From an uncultured Eubacteriales bacterium (GTDB lineage: Bacteria; Bacillota; Clostridia; Oscillospirales; Acutalibacteraceae), in contig ONFW01000088.1 in the NCBI GenBank assembly GCA_900317215.1, forward strand, positions 1 through 27,445: DNA of 27,445 nucleotides. Reading direction: 5' to 3'. Below the pieces are notes generated by a model. It had not been told where the DNA came from. It did not search any database and saw nothing but the letters and a program-made list of their open reading frames with translations. Within the stretch, counting starts at the first letter, position 1; every line of letters begins with the position of its first letter. The position numbers were made by a program, and so were the translations under genes. This document shows positions 1 to 8,781 of this stretch, one piece after another.

Positions 1-1
1 A

Positions 2-2209
2 TTTCATTTCACCTCTCCGGACAGCAATCTCCATGCTGAATATGCCGGCTTTGTCGGCGATGAAGATTTTTCTCTTGCTGCCGTTCAGCTAACCAAGAAT
101 AACGGCGATACCTTCATCAAGGAGGAGAATGTTCTCAGCGGACAGAGCAAGCTTGCAATGAGCGGCTACTCCTACAGTATAAACTCCACACCGTTTGATG
201 AAGAAGCTGCTCCCGGTAATGAATTTCCCGAATACTATCTCAGCAAGGACAAAAAGACTCTTACCCTTTACCTTACAGCAAAAACGCCCTCAGAAGAAGC
301 TGATAACCTTTCCCTTAGCTTTGATTCGGACACGCTTTATGCATATACCGTAAAGGATAAGCTCAGTGAAAGCAACGTCATAACTTCTCCCTTGAAGACC
401 GACGATCTCGAGGAAGACTCTATCCTTCACAGATACGAGAACTACAAGCATGTTGAATACAGTATTGATACGACGCCTTATGAGCTTGACTATCACATCG
501 ACATTGAGCTAAAGGAAAAGCCCGAAGCATTTCTGAAAACGGAGCTCACCTCAAAGGAGGCTCCCGATCTGCTCAAGGACGGAGAAAAGGTCGAAATGAC
601 CCTTTCTCCCTTCAAACTCAAGCTAAGCTGCAGCAATACCTGGTCAGATGATGTGATAGAGTCTTATAAGGCTGAAAGCTTAAATGATTACTATATGTAC
701 ATTAATAAATTGTCTCCATTCAGCCGCAATTATTATGAATTGATAAACCCGATCAATTCAGGGATAGTAATGAAGGACGGCAGACAATTCTATTTTGTTC
801 AGAACAAGTACCCTGTCGAGATAGTTCAGGATCCGAACGACAAAAACAAGTGGATCTCCAACTCGGAGCTGATTCTGTCCTTTCTGGAATATCCGGCAGA
901 CCCATATTCGTCACTTTTTCTTGAGGATACACTTCCCAAGGCTGTGATAGATCCCGAGCAGATCGGCATTGTAGTCATCAACGGTAACGTTGTATACACT
1001 GCGCCCGGATGCGAGTCAATGGTGCTTCAGGAGCTAAGGCTGTTATCAAATATGTGGACTGTTGATGAAATAGAAGCTCTGATAAACAGTTTCTCAATAG
1101 ATATATACGATTTAAGAAAAACAACAAATTTATTCTATCCGGAAACGGAGATCACTGGAAATTCGGTATATTTATACGGCTCCGGAAGCAAGGATGAGAT
1201 TTTATCTTTTGTTTTCCGAGCAGAGCTTGAAAAGCCGAACGGGCTTTATATCAATGGTATTAATCTGGAACAGAAGCCAAGCGGAGACTATGTGATTAAC
1301 ATAGAATTAATAAGTCCATATATCTTTGATGATGCTGCTTATCCAAACGCAAAGGCTTATGTAGAAAAGCTTACGGAAACCAACTGGAGCACCATTATAT
1401 ATGACTTCTTAGATTACGGACTTCTTCCCGACGAAGCTGTTGATATCAATTTAGATCTGTCTCCTTATGAGCCCGGACGGGAAAATCCTCCGCCCACGGT
1501 AAGCGAGCCGGAAAGAACTGTTGCTGTAAGGTCTGATATGTCAAAGCTGAGGTTCAAGGTCTGGAGTGATGAAGAGATAAAAAATCTGATTTCCAAAGAG
1601 ATATCCCACCCTTTATATGATAATTGCTATTCTATAAAAAATAATAATAAAAATAACCACAACGAATCCGATTTTATAAGCTGCAAGGAAATCAAGATTT
1701 CAGCATATTTTACCAAAAACGAGCTGTATAATTTCGTAAACTCAATGGCAGCTCAGGAGGAAAACAATCTCTTTATCACAAATATAGAAATGACACCCGT
1801 TGACAACGCCGATGGTCTTTTCCGAGCAGAGGTCACAGTTCAGAATCCCTGTGAGAAGAACGTATCCCTCTCTAAAATCAGAAACAAATACGGTAAGCTT
1901 TCAAGATCTGAATTGATAGCGTCTGCATTTAATACAACAGAAGGCTATGAATTTAACAACATTGAATTCCATTTTTGGAGAATTGCTTCCGACAATGAAA
2001 AGGCAAATGCCATTATCCGTTTGACAATCATTTTAAGAAACGCCTCTATGGAAGATTACAAACAGCTATTCAACAAGCTTAACAGTTCTTCCGAATTTCA
2101 CATTGCTAACGAATTATCCTTTTCGGAAGAAGAATTTGAGGGTCATTTTATCAATGAAACAGATATAAGCTTAACCCTCTACCTTCTCACCTACGCTTTT
2201 TCAAATTAA
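2..2209 (+). CDS. Large extracytoplasmic protein, paralogue of the 923-aa sigma-linked protein (5' partial)
   Basis: The frame is open from the window edge (first full codon at base 2) to a TAA at 2207-2209, giving 735 visible residues. The ATG at 158 is internal, because the residues before it align with residues from about 100 onward of the 923-aa protein encoded at 3028-5799 (LHAEYAGF against LNAEFLGM, LTKNNGDTF against LTKTDGTAF). The missing N-terminus therefore probably held a cytoplasmic tail and one membrane helix. Three C-terminal modules recur (about 1050-1335, 1560-1860 and 1930-2200), with the pattern helix, E..N(I/L)(F/Y)I, strands, (L/V)xxP(Y/C). A DPEQIGIVVING strand motif also has a counterpart in the paralogue. 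An Asn-rich insert (about 1636-1665) interrupts the second module. By analogy it is likely a sigma-regulating or sensing surface protein. I recognise no named family. Confidence 0.8.
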   Translation, partial: FHFTSPDSNLHAEYAGFVGDEDFSLAAVQLTKNNGDTFIKEENVLSGQSKLAMSGYSYSINSTPFDEEAAPGNEFPEYYLSKDKKTLTLYLTAKTPSEEADNLSLSFDSDTLYAYTVKDKLSESNVITSPLKTDDLEEDSILHRYENYKHVEYSIDTTPYELDYHIDIELKEKPEAFLKTELTSKEAPDLLKDGEKVEMTLSPFKLKLSCSNTWSDDVIESYKAESLNDYYMYINKLSPFSRNYYELINPINSGIVMKDGRQFYFVQNKYPVEIVQDPNDKNKWISNSELILSFLEYPADPYSSLFLEDTLPKAVIDPEQIGIVVINGNVVYTAPGCESMVLQELRLLSNMWTVDEIEALINSFSIDIYDLRKTTNLFYPETEITGNSVYLYGSGSKDEILSFVFRAELEKPNGLYINGINLEQKPSGDYVINIELISPYIFDDAAYPNAKAYVEKLTETNWSTIIYDFLDYGLLPDEAVDINLDLSPYEPGRENPPPTVSEPERTVAVRSDMSKLRFKVWSDEEIKNLISKEISHPLYDNCYSIKNNNKNNHNESDFISCKEIKISAYFTKNELYNFVNSMAAQEENNLFITNIEMTPVDNADGLFRAEVTVQNPCEKNVSLSKIRNKYGKLSRSELIASAFNTTEGYEFNNIEFHFWRIASDNEKANAIIRLTIILRNASMEDYKQLFNKLNSSSEFHIANELSFSEEEFEGHFINETDISLTLYLLTYAFSN

Positions 2210-2245
2210 CCCTTAAAAAATCCTTCTTATCCTGATGCTCCCTTT

Positions 2246-2290
2246 CTGCCGCACAAGCACTCGCAGGTGTTTGTGCGGCAGTTTTTGTTT
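2246..2290 (+). terminator. Intrinsic terminator after the truncated surface-protein gene
   Basis: The perfect arms CTGCCGCACAA (2246-2256) and TTGTGCGGCAG (2271-2281) can extend inward through GCAC/GTGT to about 15 bp around the loop TCGCAG. A T-rich run (TTTTTGTTT) follows. The run overlaps the start of the parS palindrome. Confidence 0.9.
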
Positions 2291-2301
2291 CACGTGAAAC
2301 A
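2286..2301. promoter_or_regulatory. parS: parS centromere site (exact palindrome)
   Basis: TGTTTCACGTGAAACA is a perfect 16-bp palindrome and matches the ParB-binding consensus TGTTNCACGTGAAACA known from Firmicutes and other bacteria. It lies about 12 kb from the origin, where parS sites cluster. It sits directly against the terminator and outside any coding region. Confidence 0.93.
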
Positions 2302-2335
2302 GTATTTAAAAAACCTTACGTACCACTTTAATATA

Positions 2336-2344
2336 TGATATAAT
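2336..2344 (+). promoter_or_regulatory. Candidate extended -10 promoter for the sigma-factor operon
   Basis: TGATATAAT is an extended -10 (TGn + TATAAT) about 140 bp upstream of the sigma gene. No good -35 is present at 17 bp (TTACGT). A second TATAAT at 2378-2383 is an alternative. A self-recognised ECF promoter could also be hidden in this spacer and cannot be picked out by eye. Confidence 0.4.
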
Positions 2345-2482
2345 GAGATACAAAGACAAAGGTGACCTGTTTATAAATATAATAGAATCTTCTGAAAAAG
2401 AATTGCTATGATATATGCACCCGAATACAATCTTCGGCTGTTATTATTTTTAAAAGGATATTGAAGCAAAGGAGGTATGGAA

Positions 2483-3031
2483 ATGATCGACTCGGAGCTT
2501 GCAGTCAAGCTTATCGGCGGGGACGAAAAAGCCCTTGAAGATGTTATTATGAAATATACCGCTCTTGTATCAACGATAATATATAACGTCTCAAAGGAAA
2601 ACATGACAAGGGAAGATATTGAAGAGGTCACCTCCGACGTTTTTGTTACTCTCTGGAATAACAGAGAAAAGATACAGCCCGAAAAACTGAAGGGCTATAT
2701 CTGCTGTATAGCAAAAACAAGAGCCTTGAACAAGCTTGAAAGTATCGTTAAGAAAAACAATATAATAAGTATTGACGATTACGACTTTGAGGACGATTTT
2801 TCCATAGAGGATGATACAGAAAAAAAAGATGTAAACAAGGAACTGAGAAGCATAATCAATACTATAGGAGAACCGGATAAGGAAATACTCATACGTTATT
2901 ATTTCTATTACCAAAAAACGTCAAGCATAGCCGAGATAATGAAGCTGAACCTTGAAACAGTAAAATCAAAGCTCAGACGAACTAGGGAAAAAATCAAGAA
3001 AATTCTAACAGAAAGGGGATACGAGATATGA
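2483..3031 (+). CDS. ECF-family RNA polymerase sigma factor
   Basis: The protein is 182 aa from ATG 2483. An in-frame ATG at 2477 lies one base after the AAAGGAGG ribosome site (2468-2475) and is too close, whereas 2483 has a 7-base spacer. Region 2 spans roughly residues 20-85 (DIEEVTSDVFVTLWNNREKI) and region 4 roughly 125-178, with helix-turn-helix SIAEIMKLNLETVKSKLRRT. An acidic linker (DYDFEDDFSIEDDTE) joins them. Regions 1.1 and 3 are absent, as in ECF (group 4) sigma factors. The stop overlaps the next start (ATGA, 3028-3031), so it is translationally coupled to the membrane protein that probably controls it. ECF factors usually answer envelope signals by release from a membrane partner. 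The specific ECF group and regulon are unknown. Confidence 0.88.
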   Translation: MIDSELAVKLIGGDEKALEDVIMKYTALVSTIIYNVSKENMTREDIEEVTSDVFVTLWNNREKIQPEKLKGYICCIAKTRALNKLESIVKKNNIISIDDYDFEDDFSIEDDTEKKDVNKELRSIINTIGEPDKEILIRYYFYYQKTSSIAEIMKLNLETVKSKLRRTREKIKKILTERGYEI

Positions 3032-5799
3032 AAACGAAATTCAAGGATGAATTTGATAAATTCGATATTGATTTCGATATTGATGAGATAACTGTCGTCA
3101 AAGATCTCGGAATAGATCCCGAAACTATCAAATGCAAGGCTATGCAGCAGATAAGAGCCTCAAAAACAAAAAGAAACCGCAAAAGACTATCCATTTGGCT
3201 TGTTGCGGCTGCAGTTTCGGCAGCCGTAGTCGGAACAACTGTCATAGCAACAACAGGTCTGCTCCACCCGGATTTTACCCCGATATATACAGGCGATGTC
3301 AGTGTGCTTGAGGTGGTAGGAACAAACGAATTCAACTTCAGCTCAGATAACAACAGTCTCAATGCTGAATTTCTCGGCATGGTATTTACCGAAAAAAATC
3401 TTGTGGCCTCCGTTGCTCTTACAAAAACTGACGGCACTGCCTTTACCGATGCTGACGGGATAATTGCTCCCGATGCCGAACCCTTGAATAACTACATCTC
3501 ACTGGATAACTGTCCTGACGATTCGGACTCAGACTATTACCTTTCAAGGCTGAGGGATGCACAGAAGACCGCAGATTATCCGTATGTATACTTTATGCAG
3601 GGCAAAAACAACGAGCTGTATGAATCAGGCTCCGATGATCTGTATTATGTTCTCAGCGAAGACGGAATGTCCCTTAAAATATATATCACTACTCCCCTGC
3701 TCACAGACAAGGAGGATGAGGGGCTTGTCACTCTTAAGTCGGAATATCTTTATCAATTCAGCTATGACGAACAGCTTTGCGCCTTCAACACCATGAACGA
3801 GGATATTTATCTTGAAGCTGAAACTATCTGCTCAGATAAAAATCTTGATATCGAAAACGACTGCAGGTGGAGGAGAGAAAAAGGACGATACTGTCTGTAC
3901 AGCATTAAAAAGGAAAAGCTTCCTCTGAGCTTTGAGATGAAATACCAGGCGGAGTATATGGAGCCGGAGATCATTTCCTCTGTTCTTGACAACAATAACT
4001 CCCCCATGATGATAAAACCCGGAAGAACAGCAAATCTTATGATCTCACCCACACAGATAAGCATTACCTCCAACGAAATCTTCACTCCCGAGCAGATCAG
4101 AGAAATGCAGAAAACCGGATATTATACTGAAGATCAGCTTTATTCCGATAAAAACAGTATTCTTAATTATGAAGACCGCATTTCTGCCTTTGTGCTTCCG
4201 CCCCGGAGTATAAATAATATCAGTTCAATAGATTATGAACATTCCATGGTCATTCTTACAGACAGTTCTGTTAAGTATCTGCTTGCAGAACATTCCGGCA
4301 TAGAGTGGAATACCGATGAGGAAACTGGCAGCGTTATGATTAGTGATGAACTCAGACTGCTTTATTCTGATGTCTTCATTGACAGCGACCTCTATACCGA
4401 TATCACAGCAGATAAGATACTGGGCATCGGAAAAACCACCGTCACAGACCCGAAGAAGATAGCAAAAATAGTGATTAACAATGAAACTATTTATACAAAG
4501 CAGGGCTTTGAGGATATCAAGGTGCCGGATCGTCCGGGTAATACAGATATAACAACACGCCCCGGGATAGATCTGTCCATACCGGAAAAAGGCAATCCCG
4601 ACATGAACAACTATCATCCTTATCAGAACAACATCAATCAGATTAACCTTTTCCTAAGATATCTTGACATATACTACTGCACCTCGAGGTCTATTACACC
4701 CTATGTCAATGTTGATGATAACCCGAATTATATATCCACAGACATTTCACTTGAATATGAAGGAAGCGAGGAGGAACTCAAGGATATTCTCTACTACCTT
4801 ATAGGTCTTGAAGAAAAAAATATTTTCATTACCTCAGTCACCTTCTCTAAGCCTAACGAAGAAAAAACAATATCAATGAAGGTTGAGCTCATCAATCCTT
4901 ATCCTACCCGAGAATCAGGTCTTACTGAAAATGATTCTTCAAAATATATCCTTATGCGCTGGAATTCAGTAGACCGCAAGGCTCTTACTGACCGTTATTT
5001 TGATACACACACAGATGTCGAAGCGTCCGAATTTACGATATTCCTTGATAAAAATAAGGCTGTGCCTGAAATTCCCGAGCCTGTTACCCCAATCACTATT
5101 CCCGGTCACAAGCCCGTTTATCAAGTAAGCATCAAAGACTTTAAATACAAAAAATGGACTAAGGAGCAGCTCTCAGAGCAGGTCTGCAGTATCGCTGATA
5201 ATATAGATGTCTTTGATCTTGAATCAATAAAGGATATCGACAACAGCAGCTTTTCAGCTTCTCAAATCGTTTTCCATTTCAAAGGCTCTAAGGAGGACAT
5301 CATCTCACTCCTCAAGAGTATTTCAGCAATGGAAAAGGATAATATCTTCATAAAATCCCTGAATGTAATGTATATAGATGAAATAGAATATGTAAGCTAT
5401 GAGCTTGATATCACTATAGTAAACCCGTATTATATGGAATCCTCTGATATAACTGAGGAGACAGCAGCAGACTATATTCTCAGCCACTACGGATCCACCG
5501 ATTGGATATCAGCCACTGCAGCAGGGATAGATCTTTATAAGGATATCAATAATGTTACGGATACTTCAATGTATATTCAGCAGAATGAAGAAACCGGTCT
5601 TCCCGACTTTATCGTAAGCATTCATGAAAGATTCGACAACATGGAGGATATCAAAGAATATAGAAATAGCTTTGAAAAGAATGATACCTTTGCTCTGGGA
5701 GATGAGTTTAACTACGAAAAGGTTATCAATACCGAAGACGAAAGCAAAATATTATATGATACCATAACGACCCTTAGATCAGACAAATTCCTAAAATAA
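3028..5799 (+). CDS. Single-pass membrane protein with large extracytoplasmic repeats, likely anti-sigma or sigma regulator
   Basis: The protein is 923 aa. Residues 1-53 are cytoplasmic and charged, including DPETIKCKAMQQI and a basic stop-transfer run. One membrane helix follows at about 54-78 (WLVAAAVSAAVVGTTVIAT), and the remaining ~845 residues face outward. The short inside segment, single helix and ATGA coupling to the ECF gene fit an anti-sigma regulator, though no zinc-binding anti-sigma signature is visible. The outer part contains at least two repeats (about 538-630 and 706-805) sharing (E)GS.E(E/D)(L/I), E..NIFI.S and a closing (I/V)NPY, and the C-terminus matches the last module of the upstream paralogue. 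The order helix, strand, strand resembles ferredoxin-like modules such as those of PilO, which is only a fold guess. No enzyme motif was seen. The ligand and target are unknown. Confidence 0.75.
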   Translation: MKTKFKDEFDKFDIDFDIDEITVVKDLGIDPETIKCKAMQQIRASKTKRNRKRLSIWLVAAAVSAAVVGTTVIATTGLLHPDFTPIYTGDVSVLEVVGTNEFNFSSDNNSLNAEFLGMVFTEKNLVASVALTKTDGTAFTDADGIIAPDAEPLNNYISLDNCPDDSDSDYYLSRLRDAQKTADYPYVYFMQGKNNELYESGSDDLYYVLSEDGMSLKIYITTPLLTDKEDEGLVTLKSEYLYQFSYDEQLCAFNTMNEDIYLEAETICSDKNLDIENDCRWRREKGRYCLYSIKKEKLPLSFEMKYQAEYMEPEIISSVLDNNNSPMMIKPGRTANLMISPTQISITSNEIFTPEQIREMQKTGYYTEDQLYSDKNSILNYEDRISAFVLPPRSINNISSIDYEHSMVILTDSSVKYLLAEHSGIEWNTDEETGSVMISDELRLLYSDVFIDSDLYTDITADKILGIGKTTVTDPKKIAKIVINNETIYTKQGFEDIKVPDRPGNTDITTRPGIDLSIPEKGNPDMNNYHPYQNNINQINLFLRYLDIYYCTSRSITPYVNVDDNPNYISTDISLEYEGSEEELKDILYYLIGLEEKNIFITSVTFSKPNEEKTISMKVELINPYPTRESGLTENDSSKYILMRWNSVDRKALTDRYFDTHTDVEASEFTIFLDKNKAVPEIPEPVTPITIPGHKPVYQVSIKDFKYKKWTKEQLSEQVCSIADNIDVFDLESIKDIDNSSFSASQIVFHFKGSKEDIISLLKSISAMEKDNIFIKSLNVMYIDEIEYVSYELDITIVNPYYMESSDITEETAADYILSHYGSTDWISATAAGIDLYKDINNVTDTSMYIQQNEETGLPDFIVSIHERFDNMEDIKEYRNSFEKNDTFALGDEFNYEKVINTEDESKILYDTITTLRSDKFLK

Positions 5800-5824
5800 T
5801 CTGATATATACCACACTAAACAGG

Positions 5825-5856
5825 CTGCCGCATTTTTTGTGCGGCAGTTTGTTTTT
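5825..5856 (+). terminator. Intrinsic terminator after the sigma operon
   Basis: CTGCCGCA (5825-5832) pairs perfectly with TGCGGCAG (5840-5847) around the loop TTTTTTG, followed by TTTGTTTTT. The arm sequence repeats that of the terminator at 2246-2290. Confidence 0.88.
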
Positions 5857-5861
5857 CCAGA

Positions 5862-5877
5862 TGTTTCACATGAAACA
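5862..5877. promoter_or_regulatory. parS: Second parS-like site, one mismatch
   Basis: TGTTTCACATGAAACA differs from the exact site at 2286-2301 only at one central base (CACATG instead of CACGTG), which breaks the palindrome at the centre. It also lies directly after a terminator of the same sequence type. Single-mismatch parS sites are often bound by ParB, but binding strength here cannot be read from the sequence. Confidence 0.75.
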
Positions 5878-5997
5878 ATGCAATTGTGCTAAACCCGTGC
5901 AGAGCGCTGCCGTACCAAAAGCTGTGGGTCAGAGGTGATACATAACTTTGAAGTAAGCGAGAACATAATTTGAAAGCCCAGACACTGCGCAATGATA

Positions 5998-6026
5998 TGT
6001 ACAAATTGAAAAAAATGTATTATAAT
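5998..6026 (+). promoter_or_regulatory. Candidate sigma-A promoter for mnmG-rsmG
   Basis: The -10 is TATAAT (6021-6026), with TGTACA (5998-6003, four of six matches to TTGACA) 17 bp upstream. It would start transcription about 30 bp before the mnmG ATG. Confidence 0.5.
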
Positions 6027-6060
6027 ATAAAAAGATAATAAAAACAGGAAGGGCGTTAAT

Positions 6061-7953
6061 ATGAGATTCAACGCAGGAGAATTTGACATTGCCGTTATCG
6101 GTGCGGGCCATGCTGGTATCGAGGCCGGTCTTGCCAGCGCAAGGCTTGGTTGCAATACAGCCGTTTTTACAATAAATATGGATGCTGTAGGGAATTGTCC
6201 CTGCAACCCGTCTATAGGCGGTACAGCAAAGGGACATCTCGTAAGAGAAATAGATGCTCTCGGAGGAGAAATGGGAAAGGCCGCAGACGAGTGTTTTTTA
6301 CAGATGAGAATGCTCAACCGCGGAAAGGGGCCTGCAGTACATTCACTCAGAGCGCAAATAGACAGGCGTGCATACAGCACAAGAATGAAACATACCCTCG
6401 AACTGCAGAAGGGACTTGAACTGCATCAGGCCGAAATAACCGACCTTGAGAAAACCCCCGACGGCACATGGCTGCTTACAACAAGACTTGAGGCTCAGTA
6501 TACCGCAAAGGCGGTCATTCTCGCTACAGGCACTTATCTCGGCGGGAGAATATATGTCGGTGATGTTTCTTATGAAAGCGGACCTGACGGGATGTTCCCG
6601 TCAAAGTATCTGCCCAATGCACTCGAAAAGCTGGGGATGACAATAAGACGCTTTAAAACCGGCACTCCGGCAAGAGTGCTGAGATCCAGCATAGACTTCA
6701 CCGACCTTGAAGAACAGTGCGGTGATGAACCTGTCGTACCCTTCTCCTATGATACGGATATTCCGGGAGAAAACAAGGTCAAGTGTCATATCAGCTGGAC
6801 CAACGAAACGACGAAACAGATAATACTTGATAATATCCACCGCTCCCCTATGTACAGCGGAAGGATTGAAGGTATTGGACCAAGATACTGTCCAAGCCTT
6901 GAAGATAAGATAGTGCGCTTTTCAGATAAAAAACGACATCAGCTCTTTATCGAACCCTGCGGCCTTGATACTGAGGAGATGTATCTGCAGGGAATGTCGT
7001 CATCTCTGCCGGAGGACGTTCAATTAAAATTTTATCATTCAATAAAGGGGCTTGAACACTGTGTCGTCATGAGACCTGCCTATGCTATCGAATATTTCTG
7101 CGCTGACCCGATACAGATGTACAGTACACTTGAGTTTAAGGACTTTGAGGGTCTTTACGGTGCAGGACAGTTCAACGGCAGCTCAGGATATGAGGAAGCT
7201 GCAGCTCAGGGACTTATTGCAGGAATAAATGCAGCCTTGAAAATACAAAAACGAAAGCCCTTTATTCTCGACAGAGCAAGCTCTTATATAGGAACTCTAA
7301 TCGACGACCTTGTAACAAAGGGCTGCAATGATCCATACAGAATGATGACCTCCCGCAGCGAATACAGACTGATCCTTAGACAGGACAATGCGGATACAAG
7401 ACTTACCCCTAAGGGCAGAGAAATCGGTCTTATTGATGACAAACGCTGGGAACGCTTTACAAAAAAGCAGCAGACTATAAACGCAGAGCTTGAAAGGATT
7501 AATCATACCGTTCTCTCCCCTACCGAAAAACTCAACGGGATACTCAAAAGCTGCGGCACAACAGAAATAACTACGGGAGTAAAACTTGTTGATCTGCTGA
7601 AAAGACCCGAACTCAGCTATGAGGCTCTTAAGGAGGCGGATCCGACCCGACCTGAGCTTGACCCTAATATACTTGAACAGGTAGAGGTCGAGATAAAATA
7701 TGAGGGCTATATCAAAAGACAGCTTATCATAATAGACCAGGTAAGAAGACTTGAAAAAAAGCTTCTGCCGCCTGATACAGATTACTCAAGGATAGAGGGT
7801 CTTCGCCTTGAAGCAAGGGAAAAACTGAATAAGGTGCGTCCCGAGAATATAGGACAGGCAAGCAGGATCTCAGGAGTCAGTCCGGCGGATATTTCAGTGC
7901 TTGTTATATATCTTGCTTCATTGAAAAACAGAATGGAGGATCAAAACGAATGA
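6061..7953 (+). CDS. mnmG: tRNA uridine-5-carboxymethylaminomethyl modification protein MnmG (GidA)
   Basis: The protein is 630 aa, the normal family length. With MnmE it makes the 5-carboxymethylaminomethyl group on wobble U34 of certain tRNAs, using FAD, in the cytoplasm. The N-terminal FAD fold has GAGHAG at residues 14-19. The conserved CNPSIGGTAKGHLVREIDALGG stretch follows, then GPRYCPSLEDKIVRF, LPEDVQ and the C-terminal GQASRISG.SPADI helix bundle. The usual EPEG segment reads EPCG here (near 6950), which may be a lineage variant. Its ATGA end overlaps rsmG. mnmE, its partner gene and usual upstream neighbour, is not in this window. The gene points toward the origin, opposite to the jag-yidC operon. 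Ribosome site: GGAAGGG. Confidence 0.97.
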   Translation: MRFNAGEFDIAVIGAGHAGIEAGLASARLGCNTAVFTINMDAVGNCPCNPSIGGTAKGHLVREIDALGGEMGKAADECFLQMRMLNRGKGPAVHSLRAQIDRRAYSTRMKHTLELQKGLELHQAEITDLEKTPDGTWLLTTRLEAQYTAKAVILATGTYLGGRIYVGDVSYESGPDGMFPSKYLPNALEKLGMTIRRFKTGTPARVLRSSIDFTDLEEQCGDEPVVPFSYDTDIPGENKVKCHISWTNETTKQIILDNIHRSPMYSGRIEGIGPRYCPSLEDKIVRFSDKKRHQLFIEPCGLDTEEMYLQGMSSSLPEDVQLKFYHSIKGLEHCVVMRPAYAIEYFCADPIQMYSTLEFKDFEGLYGAGQFNGSSGYEEAAAQGLIAGINAALKIQKRKPFILDRASSYIGTLIDDLVTKGCNDPYRMMTSRSEYRLILRQDNADTRLTPKGREIGLIDDKRWERFTKKQQTINAELERINHTVLSPTEKLNGILKSCGTTEITTGVKLVDLLKRPELSYEALKEADPTRPELDPNILEQVEVEIKYEGYIKRQLIIIDQVRRLEKKLLPPDTDYSRIEGLRLEAREKLNKVRPENIGQASRISGVSPADISVLVIYLASLKNRMEDQNE

Positions 7954-8657
7954 TAACAGAGCTGATAAGATATTGGTGTGATGAAAACAATATAGCTGTT
8001 ACAGCAGATCAATGCTCCGCCTTTGAAAAATACGCGGAGCTATTGATAGAATGGAACAAAAAAATGAATCTTACCGCAATTACCGAGAAAAATGATATCG
8101 CGATAAAGCATTTCATCGACAGCATATCACTTCTTAAATATGCAGAAATAAAAAACGGTTCTTCTGTTATAGATATCGGCACAGGAGCAGGCTTTCCGGG
8201 AATACCTCTTAAAATAATGCGTCCGGATATTAAGCTGACTCTGCTTGACAGTCTTAATAAAAGGCTAATTTTTCTTGACGAGGCTTGCAGACAATTAAAT
8301 ACGGAAGCGGAGCTGATACATGCAAGAGCTGAGGAATACGGCCGTATGACCGGATATAGAGACAGCTTTGACTATGCAGTATCAAGAGCAGTAGCAAATC
8401 TCCCTTCTCTGTGCGAATACTGTATGCCTTTTGTCAGAAAAGGAGGATATTTCATTTCAATGAAAGGTCCTGACGGTGAGGACGAATTGAGATCCTCAGA
8501 AAATGCGATAAAGCTTCTCGGAGGCAAAGCAGAGTATATCAGACAGCTTACTCTGCCTGATGAACAGTCCAGAACAATAATAGCAATCTTAAAAATAAGC
8601 GCTACCCCTCCCTCCTATCCCCGCAGAGGTGTAAAAATATCAAAACAGCCTTTATGA
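7950..8657 (+). CDS. rsmG: 16S rRNA (guanine-N7) methyltransferase RsmG (GidB)
   Basis: The protein is 235 aa. RsmG methylates N7 of G527 (E. coli numbering) in 16S rRNA with S-adenosylmethionine, and its loss gives low-level streptomycin resistance in other bacteria. The SAM-binding loop reads VIDIGTGAGFPGIPLKI at about residues 66-82. The N-terminal NLTAITE segment and the C-terminal YPRRGVKISKQPL are family hallmarks. The start overlaps the mnmG stop by 4 bp (ATGA), so the two are translationally coupled. A strong hairpin terminator follows. Confidence 0.96.
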   Translation: MITELIRYWCDENNIAVTADQCSAFEKYAELLIEWNKKMNLTAITEKNDIAIKHFIDSISLLKYAEIKNGSSVIDIGTGAGFPGIPLKIMRPDIKLTLLDSLNKRLIFLDEACRQLNTEAELIHARAEEYGRMTGYRDSFDYAVSRAVANLPSLCEYCMPFVRKGGYFISMKGPDGEDELRSSENAIKLLGGKAEYIRQLTLPDEQSRTIIAILKISATPPSYPRRGVKISKQPL

Positions 8658-8659
8658 AT

Positions 8660-8705
8660 AAAAAAGTTTTCAACCCGAACACAATACAAGGTTGAAAACT
8701 TTTTT
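8660..8705. terminator. Terminator after rsmG
   Basis: The arms AAAAAAGTTTTCAACC (8660-8675) and GGTTGAAAACTTTTTT (8690-8705) pair perfectly over 16 bp around a 14-base loop. The T-run continues past the stem. Its symmetry means it could also work in reverse, but no leftward gene ends here. Confidence 0.9.
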
Positions 8706-8746
8706 TATTTTTCTACACAAACTGACAAAGCTCGTATACCGTGCTG

Positions 8747-8755
8747 TGTTATGAT
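8747..8755 (+). promoter_or_regulatory. Candidate extended -10 promoter of the Noc/ParB-family gene
   Basis: TGTTATGAT (TGn + TATGAT) lies about 27 bp upstream of the ATG, just after the rsmG terminator. A CTGACA at 8722-8727 is too far (22 bp) to be an ordinary -35. Confidence 0.4.
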
Positions 8756-8781
8756 ACTATAAAAGGAAAGGGGTAATACAA

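Noticed and set aside
2421..2450. CCGAA/TTCGG hairpin plus T-rich tail before the sigma gene as an attenuator
   Set aside because: The stem is only 5 bp and the T-run is interrupted, too weak to call.
2477..2482. ATG 2477 as the sigma-factor start
   Set aside because: Only one base separates it from the ribosome site; the second ATG at 2483 has proper spacing.
4561..4566. CCCGGG as a Noc-binding site core
   Set aside because: The flanks do not continue the ATTTCCCGGGAAAT palindrome, and it lies inside coding sequence.
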